The translations under genes and the position numbers were made by a program. The notes under the pieces were generated by a model. That model had not been told where the DNA came from. It made no database searches and saw only the letters and a list, made by a program, of their open reading frames with translations. This document shows positions 51,206 through 59,606 of a DNA stretch of 64,000 nt, one piece after another. Each line of letters starts with the position of its first letter. The first letter of the stretch is position 1. The stretch is from the NCBI RefSeq assembly GCF_013386825.1, contig NZ_JACARC010000042.1, positions 44,034-108,033 on the forward strand, in the 5' to 3' direction. Source of the stretch: Pseudomonas sp. IPO3778. GTDB lineage: Bacteria > Pseudomonadota > Gammaproteobacteria > Pseudomonadales > Pseudomonadaceae.

Positions 51206-52372
51206 ATGAATCTTCACGAGTATCAGGGTAAGCAGCTGTTCGCTGAATACGGCCTGCCAGTATCCAAGGGTTACGCAGTAGACACCCCGGAAGCAGCAGC
51301 AGAAGCTTGCGACAAAATCGGCGGCACCGAGTGGGTTGTCAAAGCCCAGGTTCACGCTGGTGGTCGCGGTAAAGCGGGCGGCGTTAAGCTGGTTCGCAGC
51401 AAAGAAGACGCCAAAGCCTTCGCTCAGCAGTGGCTGGGCAAGCGTCTGGTGACTTACCAGACTGATGCCAATGGCCAGCCAGTCACCAAGATCCTGGTTG
51501 AATCGTGCACTGATATCGCTAAAGAGCTGTACCTGGGCGCTGTCGTTGACCGTTCGAGCCGTCGCATCGTGTTCATGGCCTCCACCGAAGGTGGCGTGGA
51601 CATTGAGAAGATCGCTGAAGAAACCCCAGAAAAAATTCTGAAGGCCACTATCGATCCACTGGTTGGCGCTCAGCCATTCCAGGGTCGCGAGCTGGCATTC
51701 CAGTTGGGTCTGGAAGGCAAGCAAGTTGCCCAGTTCGCCAAGATCTTCGTAGGTCTGGCCAAACTGTTCCAGGACCACGATCTGGCCCTGCTGGAAGTGA
51801 ACCCGCTGGTGATCAAGGCTGACGGCGATCTGCATTGCCTCGATGCCAAGATCAACATCGACGCCAACGCCATGTACCGTCAGCCTAAGCTGAAGACTTT
51901 CCACGATCCGTCGCAAGACGATCCGCGCGAAGCGCACGCTGCCAAGTTCGAACTGAACTACGTAGCCCTGGAAGGTAACATCGGTTGCATGGTAAACGGT
52001 GCTGGCCTGGCCATGGGTACCATGGACATCGTCAACCTGCATGGCGGCAAACCAGCCAACTTCCTCGACGTAGGCGGCGGTGCCACCAAAGAACGCGTTA
52101 CCGAAGCGTTCAAGATCATCCTGTCCGACTCCAACGTCGCTGCAGTACTGGTCAACATCTTCGGCGGCATCGTTCGTTGCGACATGATTGCCGAAGGCAT
52201 CATCGGTGCAGTGAAAGAAGTCGGCGTTAAAATCCCGGTGGTTGTTCGCCTTGAAGGTAACAACGCTGAACTGGGCGCTAAAGTACTGGCAGAAAGCGGT
52301 TTGAACATCATCGCTGCTACCAGCCTGACCGACGCTGCTCAACAAGTTGTCAAAGCTGCGGAGGGCAAATAA
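51206..52372 (+). CDS. sucC: Succinyl-CoA synthetase beta subunit
   Basis: This 388-residue ATP-grasp subunit makes ATP or GTP from succinyl-CoA with SucD. The N-terminus MNLHEYQGKQLFAEYGLP and the VHAGGRGKAGGVKL segment are diagnostic, and GGATKERVTEAFKIIL near residue 290 is the CoA-ligase-like part. The start at 51206 is chosen over a frame from 51140 by family length. Its stop TAA shares its last A with the sucD ATG. Confidence 0.97.
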   Translation: MNLHEYQGKQLFAEYGLPVSKGYAVDTPEAAAEACDKIGGTEWVVKAQVHAGGRGKAGGVKLVRSKEDAKAFAQQWLGKRLVTYQTDANGQPVTKILVESCTDIAKELYLGAVVDRSSRRIVFMASTEGGVDIEKIAEETPEKILKATIDPLVGAQPFQGRELAFQLGLEGKQVAQFAKIFVGLAKLFQDHDLALLEVNPLVIKADGDLHCLDAKINIDANAMYRQPKLKTFHDPSQDDPREAHAAKFELNYVALEGNIGCMVNGAGLAMGTMDIVNLHGGKPANFLDVGGGATKERVTEAFKIILSDSNVAAVLVNIFGGIVRCDMIAEGIIGAVKEVGVKIPVVVRLEGNNAELGAKVLAESGLNIIAATSLTDAAQQVVKAAEGK

Positions 52373-53253
52373 TGAGCGTCCTGATCAATAAAGACACCAA
52401 GGTTATTTGCCAGGGTATTACCGGTTCGCAAGGTAGTTTCCACACCCAGCAAGCCATCGAATACGGCACCAAGATGGTCGGTGGCGTTACTCCGGGCAAA
52501 GGCGGCACCGAGCACCTGGGCCTCCCAGTGTTCAACACCGTGAAAGATGCTGTAGCTGCCACTGGCGCCACCGCCAGCGTGATCTACGTTCCAGCTCCTT
52601 TCTGCAAGGACTCCATCCTGGAAGCAGCTTTCGGCGGCATCAAGCTGATCGTTTGCATCACCGAAGGCATTCCTACCCTGGACATGCTGGACGCTAAAGT
52701 TAAGTGCGACGAGCTGGGTGTTACCCTGATCGGCCCTAACTGCCCAGGCGTGATCACTCCAGGCGAATGCAAGATCGGCATCATGCCAGGTCACATTCAC
52801 TTGCCAGGCAAAGTCGGTATCGTTTCCCGTTCCGGCACCCTGACCTACGAAGCTGTTAAGCAGACTACTGACGCCGGTTTCGGTCAGTCGACCTGCGTCG
52901 GCATCGGCGGTGACCCGATCCCGGGTTCGAACTTCATCGACATCCTGAAACTGTTCCAGGAAGACCCGAAGACCGAAGCGATCGTGATGATCGGTGAGAT
53001 CGGCGGTTCGGCTGAAGAAGAAGCGGCTGCCTACATCAAGGCACACGTGACCAAGCCGGTTGTTTCCTACATCGCTGGTGTGACTGCCCCTGCTGGCAAG
53101 CGCATGGGCCATGCTGGCGCAATCATCTCTGGCGGCAAGGGTACTGCAGACGAGAAGTTTGCTGCCCTGGAAGACGCAGGCGTTAAAACCGTGCGTTCGC
53201 TGGCAGACATCGGCAAGGCTTTGTCCGAGCTGACCGGTTGGGCTGTCAAGTAA
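52372..53253 (+). CDS. sucD: Succinyl-CoA synthetase alpha subunit
   Basis: This 293-residue subunit carries the phosphohistidine in MGHAGAIISGGKGTA near residue 245 and the CoA-binding N-terminal domain GITGSQGSFHTQQAIEYGTKMVGGV. It is translationally coupled to sucC by a one-base overlap. A strong hairpin 30 bp after the stop ends the suc operon. Confidence 0.97.
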   Translation: MSVLINKDTKVICQGITGSQGSFHTQQAIEYGTKMVGGVTPGKGGTEHLGLPVFNTVKDAVAATGATASVIYVPAPFCKDSILEAAFGGIKLIVCITEGIPTLDMLDAKVKCDELGVTLIGPNCPGVITPGECKIGIMPGHIHLPGKVGIVSRSGTLTYEAVKQTTDAGFGQSTCVGIGGDPIPGSNFIDILKLFQEDPKTEAIVMIGEIGGSAEEEAAAYIKAHVTKPVVSYIAGVTAPAGKRMGHAGAIISGGKGTADEKFAALEDAGVKTVRSLADIGKALSELTGWAVK

Positions 53254-53283
53254 GCCTCGCGCTTAGCTTGTAACTCTGCTGGC

Positions 53284-53312
53284 AAAGGCCACCTTCGGGT
53301 GGCCTTTGTGCA
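53284..53312 (+). terminator. Terminator of the suc operon
   Basis: AAAGGCCACC, loop TTCG, GGTGGCCTTT, followed by GTGC. UUCG loop with a ten-base stem, 30 bp after sucD. The T-run is short because it is built into the stem. Confidence 0.85.
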
Positions 53313-53336
53313 TTCTGGAGGTTGGTGGAGATCAAA

Positions 53337-53462
53337 ATGTGGGAGCGGGCTTGCTGTGGTGAGGGGGCTTGTCCCCCGTCGGGTTCACCACCGATTGATG
53401 GGGCTGCTTCGCAGCCCAACGCGGGGCAAGCCCGCTCGCCACAGCAAGCCCGCTCCCACATT
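53337..53462. repeat. Composite nested REP element after sucD
   Basis: Outer arms TGTGGGAGCGGGCTTGCTGTGG (from 53339) and its reverse complement (ending 53460) enclose a different REPIN. The inner one runs from GTGAGGGGGCTTGTCCCCC to GGGGCAAGCCCGCTCGCCAC, with GGGCTGC-TTC-GCAGCCC at its core. The outer and inner arms belong to different REP families. Confidence 0.82.
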
Positions 53463-53704
53463 CGATTGCATTTCAAAATTTAGATATAAAAACGTGACAT
53501 AAAAATGTCGCTTATCGGACAGTTCGCCCCGCAACAGTGCGTTTGACCCGCAAATTCGTTAGGCTACCCGCCTCTTTATGCGTGTGCATCCCAAAAGGAA
53601 GCCTCGCGCCAGACCGGTCGGTCCCCATCAGGACCGGCAGTATTTCCCTCATCCATAGGGAAGCCCTCTCTAAATTCCGATTCAGTAGTGTGGTATTTCC
53701 TCAA
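53463..53704 (+). other. Long 5' region of brnQ
   Basis: About 240 bp separate the repeat from the brnQ start. A possible stem is CCGGTC...GGACCGG at about 53614-53636. A 26-codon ORF at 53578-53658 has no ribosome site and is not rich in branched-chain residues, so I do not call a leader peptide. No clear promoter was seen. Confidence 0.4.
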
Positions 53705-55018
53705 ATGAAAGTGTTGAAAAGCCAGGATATCCTGGCGTTGGGCTTTATGACTTTTGCCCTGTTCGTGGGCGCCGGCAACATCATCTTCCCGCCTATCGTC
53801 GGTTTGCAGTCCGGGCCTCATGTCTGGATGGCGGCGTTGGGCTTCCTGATCACCGCGGTGGGTTTGCCGGTGATCACGGTTGTCGCGCTGGCCAAGGTCG
53901 GTGGTGGCATGGACGCGTTGAGCAGCCCGATCGGCAAGATCGCCGGTGGTGTGCTGGCAGCGGCGGCCTACCTGGCAGTCGGCCCGTTGTTCGCCACCCC
54001 GCGTACCGCGACGGTGTCCTTTGAAGTGGGCCTGGCACCGCTCACCGGTGAAAGCCCGCTGGCGCTGTTCCTTTACAGTTCGGTGTACTTCCTGTTGGTG
54101 TTCTTCATCTCCCTGTACCCAGGACGCTTGCTGGATACGGTCGGTCGCTTCCTGGCACCGTTGAAGATCATCGCCCTGGCCGTATTGGGCATCGCCGCCT
54201 TTGCCTTGCCGGCCGGTGATGTGGGTGTCGCCACCCCGGAATACGTGGCTGCACCGTTCTCCCAGGGCTTTATCAATGGTTACCTGACCATGGATACCCT
54301 TGGCGCCCTGGTGTTCGGCATTGTGATTGTCAACGCAATCCGTTCCCGTGGCGTCGAGTCGCCGAAGCTGATCACCCGCTACGCGATCATCGCCGGGCTG
54401 ATTGCCGGTGTGGGCCTGGCGCTGGTTTACATCAGCCTGTTCCGCCTGGGCTCGGGCAGCCATGAGGTGGCCGCCGGTGCCGCCAACGGTGCCGCCGTGC
54501 TGCACGCCTACGTCCAGCATACCTTCGGCTCCCTGGGCAGCGGCTTCCTCGCCGTGCTGATCTCCCTGGCGTGCCTGGTGACTGCGGTAGGCCTGACGTG
54601 CGCCTGCGCCGAGTACTTCAGCCGTGTGCTGCCATTGTCCTACAAGACCCTGGTGGTGATCCTGGCAGTGTTCTCGCTGTTTGTGTCCAACCTGGGCCTG
54701 ACCAAGCTGATTGCGTTCTCGATCCCGGTACTGACGGCGATCTACCCGCCGTGCATCGTGCTGGTGGCCCTGAGCTTCTGTAAGGACTTCTGGCAGGAGC
54801 AGGGCCGGATCGTTGGCCCGGTGATGCTGGTGTCGTTCATCTTCGGCTGCATTGACGCGCTGAAGGGCGCTGGCCTGGCGGACTGGATGCCATCGCAACT
54901 GGCTCACCTGCCGTTGAGCGAGCAAGGCCTGGCGTGGCTGGTGCCTTCGGTGATGACCCTGGTCGTTGCCGTGGTGGTTGACCGCCTGCTGGGCAAGCGC
55001 AGCGAAGCCATCGCTTAA
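53705..55018 (+). CDS. brnQ: Branched-chain amino acid carrier BrnQ (LIVCS family)
   Basis: This 437-residue protein with about twelve membrane helices is a sodium-coupled carrier for leucine, isoleucine and valine. The family N-terminus LKSQDILALGFMTFALFVGAGNIIFPPIVGLQSG is visible. The start at 53705 is preferred over a longer frame from 53537, which encodes an unrelated 56-residue extension. It is monocistronic with its own terminator. Confidence 0.94.
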   Translation: MKVLKSQDILALGFMTFALFVGAGNIIFPPIVGLQSGPHVWMAALGFLITAVGLPVITVVALAKVGGGMDALSSPIGKIAGGVLAAAAYLAVGPLFATPRTATVSFEVGLAPLTGESPLALFLYSSVYFLLVFFISLYPGRLLDTVGRFLAPLKIIALAVLGIAAFALPAGDVGVATPEYVAAPFSQGFINGYLTMDTLGALVFGIVIVNAIRSRGVESPKLITRYAIIAGLIAGVGLALVYISLFRLGSGSHEVAAGAANGAAVLHAYVQHTFGSLGSGFLAVLISLACLVTAVGLTCACAEYFSRVLPLSYKTLVVILAVFSLFVSNLGLTKLIAFSIPVLTAIYPPCIVLVALSFCKDFWQEQGRIVGPVMLVSFIFGCIDALKGAGLADWMPSQLAHLPLSEQGLAWLVPSVMTLVVAVVVDRLLGKRSEAIA

Positions 55019-55042
55019 CGCCTCTGGCACTACGCTGTGACC

Positions 55043-55079
55043 AAAATGCCCCGTATCAAACGATTCGGGGCATTTTTTT
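55043..55079 (+). terminator. Terminator of brnQ
   Basis: AAATGCCCCG (55044-55053) pairs with CGGGGCATTT (55066-55075) around a 12-base loop, followed by a T-run to 55079. Confidence 0.92.
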
Positions 55080-55197
55080 GTCTGCTCATCGGGCGGCTTC
55101 GAGGTATTCGTCTTCTTTCTATTTTGCACATATAGGTAGGCGGCACTTGTTCCAACCTTTCGAACTTTGCTGCTCTGATAAAAGCAGCGGACAAAGT

Positions 55198-55225
55198 AAA
55201 GCCCGCACTTGGCGGGCTTTCTTTT
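55198..55225. terminator. Hairpin downstream of the small lipoprotein gene
   Basis: AAAGCCCGC and GCGGGCTTT pair around ACTTG and are followed on the plus strand by CTTTT. It lies about 45 bp after the lipoprotein stop read on the minus strand, where the T-tract is weaker, so it may work both ways. Confidence 0.7.
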
Positions 55226-55266
55226 GCAACATGGCTTTTCAAGCCACGGCGTTCAAGTCGTCAGAC

Positions 55267-55509
55267 TCAAGAACCGGTTGCAGGTGCTGCTTCTTTTGCG
55301 GCTGCGTTGTTCGATTCCTGCTGGGCTTTGGCAGCTTCAGCGTTTTCTTTTGCAGCGTCGTTCACTTTATCCTGAGCTTCGCTCATTTTTTCTTGAGCCT
55401 GCTCAGCATGTTGGTTGGCGTCCTGAGCTTTGTCCTCGGATTTTTTATCGCAGGCAGCGAGGCCGAGGGCAGCGGCCAACATCAAGGAAATAGCTAAAGT
55501 CTTGCGCAT
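55267..55509 (-). CDS. Small Ala/Lys/Glu-rich lipoprotein
   Basis: This 80-residue lipoprotein has a signal peptide with lipobox LAAC (the Cys is residue 20). The mature part is almost free of hydrophobic residues and rich in Ala, Glu, Lys, Gln and Asn (KAQDANQHAEQAQEKMSEAQD-like), so it is probably a long helix or coiled coil. The start at 55509 begins the signal peptide and follows AAGGAG. I assign no function; similar proteins are common hypothetical envelope lipoproteins. Confidence 0.8.
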   Translation of the reverse strand: MRKTLAISLMLAAALGLAACDKKSEDKAQDANQHAEQAQEKMSEAQDKVNDAAKENAEAAKAQQESNNAAAKEAAPATGS

Positions 55510-55668
55510 GGGGTGTTTCTCCTTATTGAAGATATCTACTGGCCTTTCGAGCCTATGCCCAACGCTTAGTTCCTTAAATCTCACAGATATATAAGGCATT
55601 TTCCCCAGGGAACTTTCACCCCAGTTGTCTACTCCGCCGGATTCACACTAATAAGAGTCTTTAACGAA

Positions 55669-56145
55669 ATGACCGAAAATCCTCTTTTATCCCGCGCCAC
55701 GCGCTTTGTTTCAGCCTTGCGCCACTGCCAGGTGCTGGGTATCCAGGTTCACAGCGCCAGTGAAGAGGGCATGACCCTGGTGCTGCCCTACGGTCCGCAT
55801 ATTGTGGGTGATCCGCAAACCGGGGTGATCCACGGCGGCGCGCTGACGTCCTTGATGGACACCGCCTGCGGTATGGCCACCTTGTGTGTGCTGCCGGAGT
55901 TCGAGGTTTGCCCGACCCTGGACCTGCGTGTGGACTACATGCACCCGGCCGAGCCCCACAAGCCGGTATTCGGTTTCGCCCAGTGCTACCGGGTGACCAC
56001 CGACGTGATCTTCACCCGTGGCTTTGCCTATCAGGACGACCCGCAGCAGCCGATCGCTCATGTGGTGGGCACGTTCATGCGCAAGGGCAAGCGCCTCAAG
56101 GGCAGCCAGGGCCTGGGTAATACGATCAAGGGAGAACAGGCATGA
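55669..56145 (+). CDS. PaaI-type hotdog thioesterase (first of a tandem pair)
   Basis: This 158-residue hotdog-fold acyl-CoA thioesterase has the family core VIHGGALTSLMDTACGMAT, with the catalytic Asp/Glu position filled by Asp in SLMDT. The C-terminal tail KGKRLKGSQGLGNTIKGEQA is polar. The substrate is unknown. Its stop overlaps the next thioesterase start by four bases, so the pair is cotranscribed and may form a heteromer. Confidence 0.85.
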   Translation: MTENPLLSRATRFVSALRHCQVLGIQVHSASEEGMTLVLPYGPHIVGDPQTGVIHGGALTSLMDTACGMATLCVLPEFEVCPTLDLRVDYMHPAEPHKPVFGFAQCYRVTTDVIFTRGFAYQDDPQQPIAHVVGTFMRKGKRLKGSQGLGNTIKGEQA

Positions 56146-56594
56146 CCCATCAGTTCAAGACCCGTCTGCAGCAAGCCCACGAGCGCGGTAACTATGAGGC
56201 GCTGCTGAACCTGATTCCCTACGCCAAGCTGATCGGCATCGAATGCACGCGCCTGGGGGATGAATTGCTGTTCCGCATGCCGGCCAACAAGGACAACATT
56301 GGTAACCCGATATTGCCGGCGATCCACGGCGGGGTCATTGCGGGCTTTATGGAGCTGTCTGCCGCCTTGCATCTGCTGGTATTCACCGGCGCCCCGGGCG
56401 TGCCGAAAATCATCGATTTCTCCCTGGATTACCTGCGGGCCGGGCAGTTTCGCGACACTTACGCCAAATGTCAGGTGTGGCGCCAGGGGCGACGGGTGGC
56501 CAATGTGGCGATTACCGCGTGGCAAAGCACCCAGGCCGAACCGATTGCCACCGCCCGTGCGCATTTCAAGATTGAGGAACCGGCCCGCCCTTGA
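56142..56594 (+). CDS. PaaI-type hotdog thioesterase (second of a tandem pair)
   Basis: This 150-residue protein has the same hotdog core, here AIHGGVIAGFMELSAALHLL, with Glu at the catalytic position (FMELS) rather than Asp. The two copies therefore differ at the presumed active residue. The start at 56142 overlaps the first gene's stop (ATGA). About 90 bp later the htpG gene begins. Confidence 0.85.
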   Translation: MTHQFKTRLQQAHERGNYEALLNLIPYAKLIGIECTRLGDELLFRMPANKDNIGNPILPAIHGGVIAGFMELSAALHLLVFTGAPGVPKIIDFSLDYLRAGQFRDTYAKCQVWRQGRRVANVAITAWQSTQAEPIATARAHFKIEEPARP

Positions 56595-56683
56595 AATCCT
56601 GGTCTTAGCCCCCAACTTTGATGACAACCCGCCGCCAACCCTCAAGGGCGCGGCCACTGCCATCCAATTGGAGTTTGATGACC

Positions 56684-58588
56684 ATGAGTGTGGAAACTCA
56701 AAAGGAAACCCTGGGCTTCCAGACCGAGGTGAAGCAACTGCTGCACCTCATGATCCATTCGCTGTATTCCAACAAGGAAATTTTCCTTCGCGAATTGATC
56801 TCGAACGCCTCTGACGCTGTCGACAAATTACGCTTCGAAGCGCTGTCCAAGCCTGAGTTGCTGGAAGGCGGCGCCGAACTGAAAATCCGTGTGAGCTTCG
56901 ACAAAGACGCGAAAACCGTCACCCTCGAAGACAACGGTATCGGTATGAGCCGCGACGATGCGATCACCCACCTGGGGACCATCGCCAAATCCGGCACCGC
57001 TGATTTCATGAAGAACCTGTCGGGCGACCAGAAGAAAGATTCGCACCTGATCGGCCAGTTCGGCGTGGGCTTCTACTCGGCCTTCATCGTTGCCGACCAG
57101 GTTGAAGTATTCAGCCGCCGCGCCGGCCTTGCCGCCAGCGAAGGCGTGCACTGGTCGTCCAAAGGCGAGGGCGAATTTGAAATCGCCACCGTCGACAAGG
57201 CTGACCGCGGTACGCGCATCGTCCTGCACCTGAAATCCGGTGAAGACGAATTCGCCGATGGCTGGCGCCTGCGCAATATCATCAAGAAGTACTCCGACCA
57301 CATCGCCCTGCCGATCGAGTTGCCGAAAGAACAAGCGGCGGCCGAAGGCGAAGAGGCTCCTGCCCAGGAATGGGAAGTCGTCAACCGCGCCAGTGCCCTG
57401 TGGACCCGTCCTCGTACCGAAGTCAAAGACGAGGAATACCAGGAGTTCTACAAGCACATCGCCCACGACTACGAAAACCCGCTGAGCTGGAGCCACAACA
57501 AGGTCGAAGGCAAGCTGGAATACAGCTCGCTGCTCTACGTACCGGCCCGTGCTCCGTTCGACCTGTATCAGCGTGAAGCGCCGAAAGGCCTGAAGCTGTA
57601 CGTGCAGCGCGTGTTCGTCATGGACCAGGCGGAATCGTTCCTGCCGTTGTACCTGCGCTTTATCAAGGGCGTGGTCGACTCCAACGACCTGTCGCTGAAC
57701 GTGTCACGGGAAATCCTGCAGAAAGACCCGATCATCGACTCCATGAAGTCGGCGCTGACCAAGCGCGTCCTCGACATGCTGGAAAAGCTGGCGAAGAACG
57801 AGCCTGAGCAATACAAGGGCTTCTGGAAAAACTTCGGCCAGGTCATGAAAGAAGGCCCGGCAGAAGATTTCGCCAACAAGGAAAAAATTGCCGGTCTGCT
57901 GCGTTTCGCGTCCACCCACGGTGACGACGGCGAGCAGAACGTGTCCTTGGCCGAATACCTGGCTCGCGCCAAGGAAGGTCAGGACAAGATCTACTACCTG
58001 ACCGGCGAAACCTACGCCCAGGTCAAGAACAGCCCGCACCTGGAAGTCTTCCGCAAGAAAGGCATCGAAGTGCTGCTGCTGACCGACCGCATCGACGAGT
58101 GGCTGATGAGCTACCTCAGCGACTTCGACGGCAAGAGCTTTGTTGACGTCGCTCGCGGCGACCTGGACCTGGGCAACCTGGATTCGGAAGAAGACAAGAA
58201 AGCCGCTGAAGAAGTGGCCAAGTCCAAAGAAGGCCTGGTCGAACGAATCAAGACCGCCCTGGGCGATGCTGTCAGCGAAGTGCGGGTTTCCCACCGTCTG
58301 ACCGATTCCCCGGCGATTCTGGCCATCGGCGAGCAGGACCTGGGCATGCAGATGCGTCAGATCCTGCAAGCCAGCGGTCAGAAGGTTCCGGATTCCAAGC
58401 CGATCTTCGAGTTCAACCCGGCTCACCCGCTGATCGAGAAACTCGATGGCGAGCAGAGCGAGGAGCGCTTTGGCGACCTGTCGCACATCCTGTTCGACCA
58501 GGCCGCCCTGGCGGCTGGCGACAGCCTGAAAGACCCGGCCGCGTATGTGCGCCGACTGAACAAGCTGTTGGTTGAACTGTCGGTTTAA
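56684..58588 (+). CDS. htpG: HtpG, bacterial Hsp90 chaperone
   Basis: This 634-residue chaperone has the GHKL ATPase N-terminal domain: NASDAVDKLRFEAL near residue 35, EDNGIGM near 80, GQFGVGFYSAF near 120. Middle and C-terminal dimerisation domains follow. The start at 56684 (MSVETQKETLGFQTEV) is chosen by family length; an ATG two codons earlier is equally close to GGAG. No sigma-32 promoter was identified by eye. A hairpin terminator follows. Confidence 0.96.
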   Translation: MSVETQKETLGFQTEVKQLLHLMIHSLYSNKEIFLRELISNASDAVDKLRFEALSKPELLEGGAELKIRVSFDKDAKTVTLEDNGIGMSRDDAITHLGTIAKSGTADFMKNLSGDQKKDSHLIGQFGVGFYSAFIVADQVEVFSRRAGLAASEGVHWSSKGEGEFEIATVDKADRGTRIVLHLKSGEDEFADGWRLRNIIKKYSDHIALPIELPKEQAAAEGEEAPAQEWEVVNRASALWTRPRTEVKDEEYQEFYKHIAHDYENPLSWSHNKVEGKLEYSSLLYVPARAPFDLYQREAPKGLKLYVQRVFVMDQAESFLPLYLRFIKGVVDSNDLSLNVSREILQKDPIIDSMKSALTKRVLDMLEKLAKNEPEQYKGFWKNFGQVMKEGPAEDFANKEKIAGLLRFASTHGDDGEQNVSLAEYLARAKEGQDKIYYLTGETYAQVKNSPHLEVFRKKGIEVLLLTDRIDEWLMSYLSDFDGKSFVDVARGDLDLGNLDSEEDKKAAEEVAKSKEGLVERIKTALGDAVSEVRVSHRLTDSPAILAIGEQDLGMQMRQILQASGQKVPDSKPIFEFNPAHPLIEKLDGEQSEERFGDLSHILFDQAALAAGDSLKDPAAYVRRLNKLLVELSV

Positions 58589-58599
58589 CACCGTTGTAG

Positions 58600-58625
58600 A
58601 AAAACCCGCTTCGGCGGGTTTTTTC
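58600..58625 (+). terminator. Terminator of htpG
   Basis: AAAACCCGC, loop TTCG, GCGGGTTTT, then further T residues. A compact UUCG hairpin 12 bp after the stop. Confidence 0.93.
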
Positions 58626-58628
58626 GTT

Positions 58629-58668
58629 GTAGGAGCGAGGGGGACGCCTAGTTCTTGCTCGCGAAAAA
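58629..58668. repeat. REP interrupted by a 14-bp insert at its tip
   Basis: GTAGGAGCGAG (58629-58639) and CTTGCTCGCGAAAA (58654-58667) together would make the REP of the 37653 subtype. GGGGACGCCTAGTT (58640-58653) sits between them at the palindrome tip. Confidence 0.6.
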
Positions 58669-58744
58669 CTTGAGAGCGCCGCGTTTACTCAGGGCACCTT
58701 CAACAGCATTACCATTTCGACGTGATCCTTAATTGGAGTAAATG

Positions 58745-59473
58745 ATGAGCCAAATCACCGTGCGTTCCGTGGTCTATCAGATTGATGGCCAGTCTTATGA
58801 AAGCCGCCTGGCATTTGATGCCAGTCATAAGGGCCCGCTGCCAGGGTTGTTGATGGCGCCGAACTGGATGGGTGTCAGTGCCGGCGCTGAAGAGATTGCC
58901 AAGAGCGTGGCCAGCAAGGGCTACGTGGTGCTGCTTGCCGATCTGTACGGGCAAACTGTTCGCCCGTCGAACGGCGATGAAGCGGGCGCGGCGATGATGC
59001 CGTTGAAGAATGACCGGCCGCTGCTGAACAAGCGCATGCAAGTCGCGCTTGATCACCTGAACACCCAGACTGAAGCCGCGGTGGATACCTCGAAGCTGGC
59101 AACCTTCGGTTTTTGCTTCGGTGGTTGCTGCTCCCTGGAGCTGGCGCGTACCGGTGCGCCGTTGAAAGCCGCCGTCTCGTTCCACGGTAGCCTCGACACT
59201 CCGAACCCGGCCGATGCGAAAAACATCAAGGGTTCAGTGCTGGTGTTGCATGGTGCTTCCGACCCGTTGGTGCCCAAAGAGCAACTGCCAGCGTTTGAAG
59301 ACGAAATGAACGCGGCCGGTGTGGATTGGCAATTGCTGAGCTACGGCGGTGCGGTGCACTCGTTTACCGACCCCCACGCGAACGTGCCGGGCAAGATGAT
59401 GTACGACGCGAAGACCGCTGCACGGGCCTTCCAGTCGATGCATAACTTGCTGGATGAAGTGTTCAAGGGCTGA
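58745..59473 (+). CDS. Dienelactone hydrolase family protein
   Basis: This 242-residue alpha/beta-hydrolase has the DLH nucleophile cysteine in GFCFGGCC near residue 122, an Asp in VLHGASDPLVP and a His in YGGAVHSFTDP, completing the Cys-Asp-His triad. It begins MSQITVRSV; the ATG at 58745 is preferred because GGAG lies six bases before it. Family members hydrolyse lactones or esters, but the physiological substrate is not known when found outside catechol clusters. Confidence 0.88.
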   Translation: MSQITVRSVVYQIDGQSYESRLAFDASHKGPLPGLLMAPNWMGVSAGAEEIAKSVASKGYVVLLADLYGQTVRPSNGDEAGAAMMPLKNDRPLLNKRMQVALDHLNTQTEAAVDTSKLATFGFCFGGCCSLELARTGAPLKAAVSFHGSLDTPNPADAKNIKGSVLVLHGASDPLVPKEQLPAFEDEMNAAGVDWQLLSYGGAVHSFTDPHANVPGKMMYDAKTAARAFQSMHNLLDEVFKG

Positions 59474-59496
59474 TAGCTCAGTTACCTGAGCTGGCC

Positions 59497-59585
59497 CCTT
59501 CGCGAGCAAGCCCGCTCCCACATTCGACTGCGTTCCTTCAATGGGAATGCGGTCGAATGTGGGAGCGGGCTTGCTCGCGAAGGCT
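59497..59585. repeat. REPIN between DLH and pirin genes
   Basis: CTTCGCGAGCAAGCCCGCTCC begins at 59499, and the mate GTGGGAGCGGGCTTGCTCGC begins at 59559. The spacer itself has the short inverted repeat TTCGACTGCG...GCGGTCGAA, so the two REP arms are joined by a further stem. It separates convergent genes. Confidence 0.9.
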
Positions 59586-59606
59586 ATTTAACGGGCAATA
59601 AAGCGC

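Noticed and set aside
53578..53658. 26-codon ORF upstream of brnQ as a possible attenuator leader peptide
   Set aside because: No ribosome site, and few Leu/Ile/Val codons; it is Pro/Arg/His rich. Nothing supports leucine-type attenuation.
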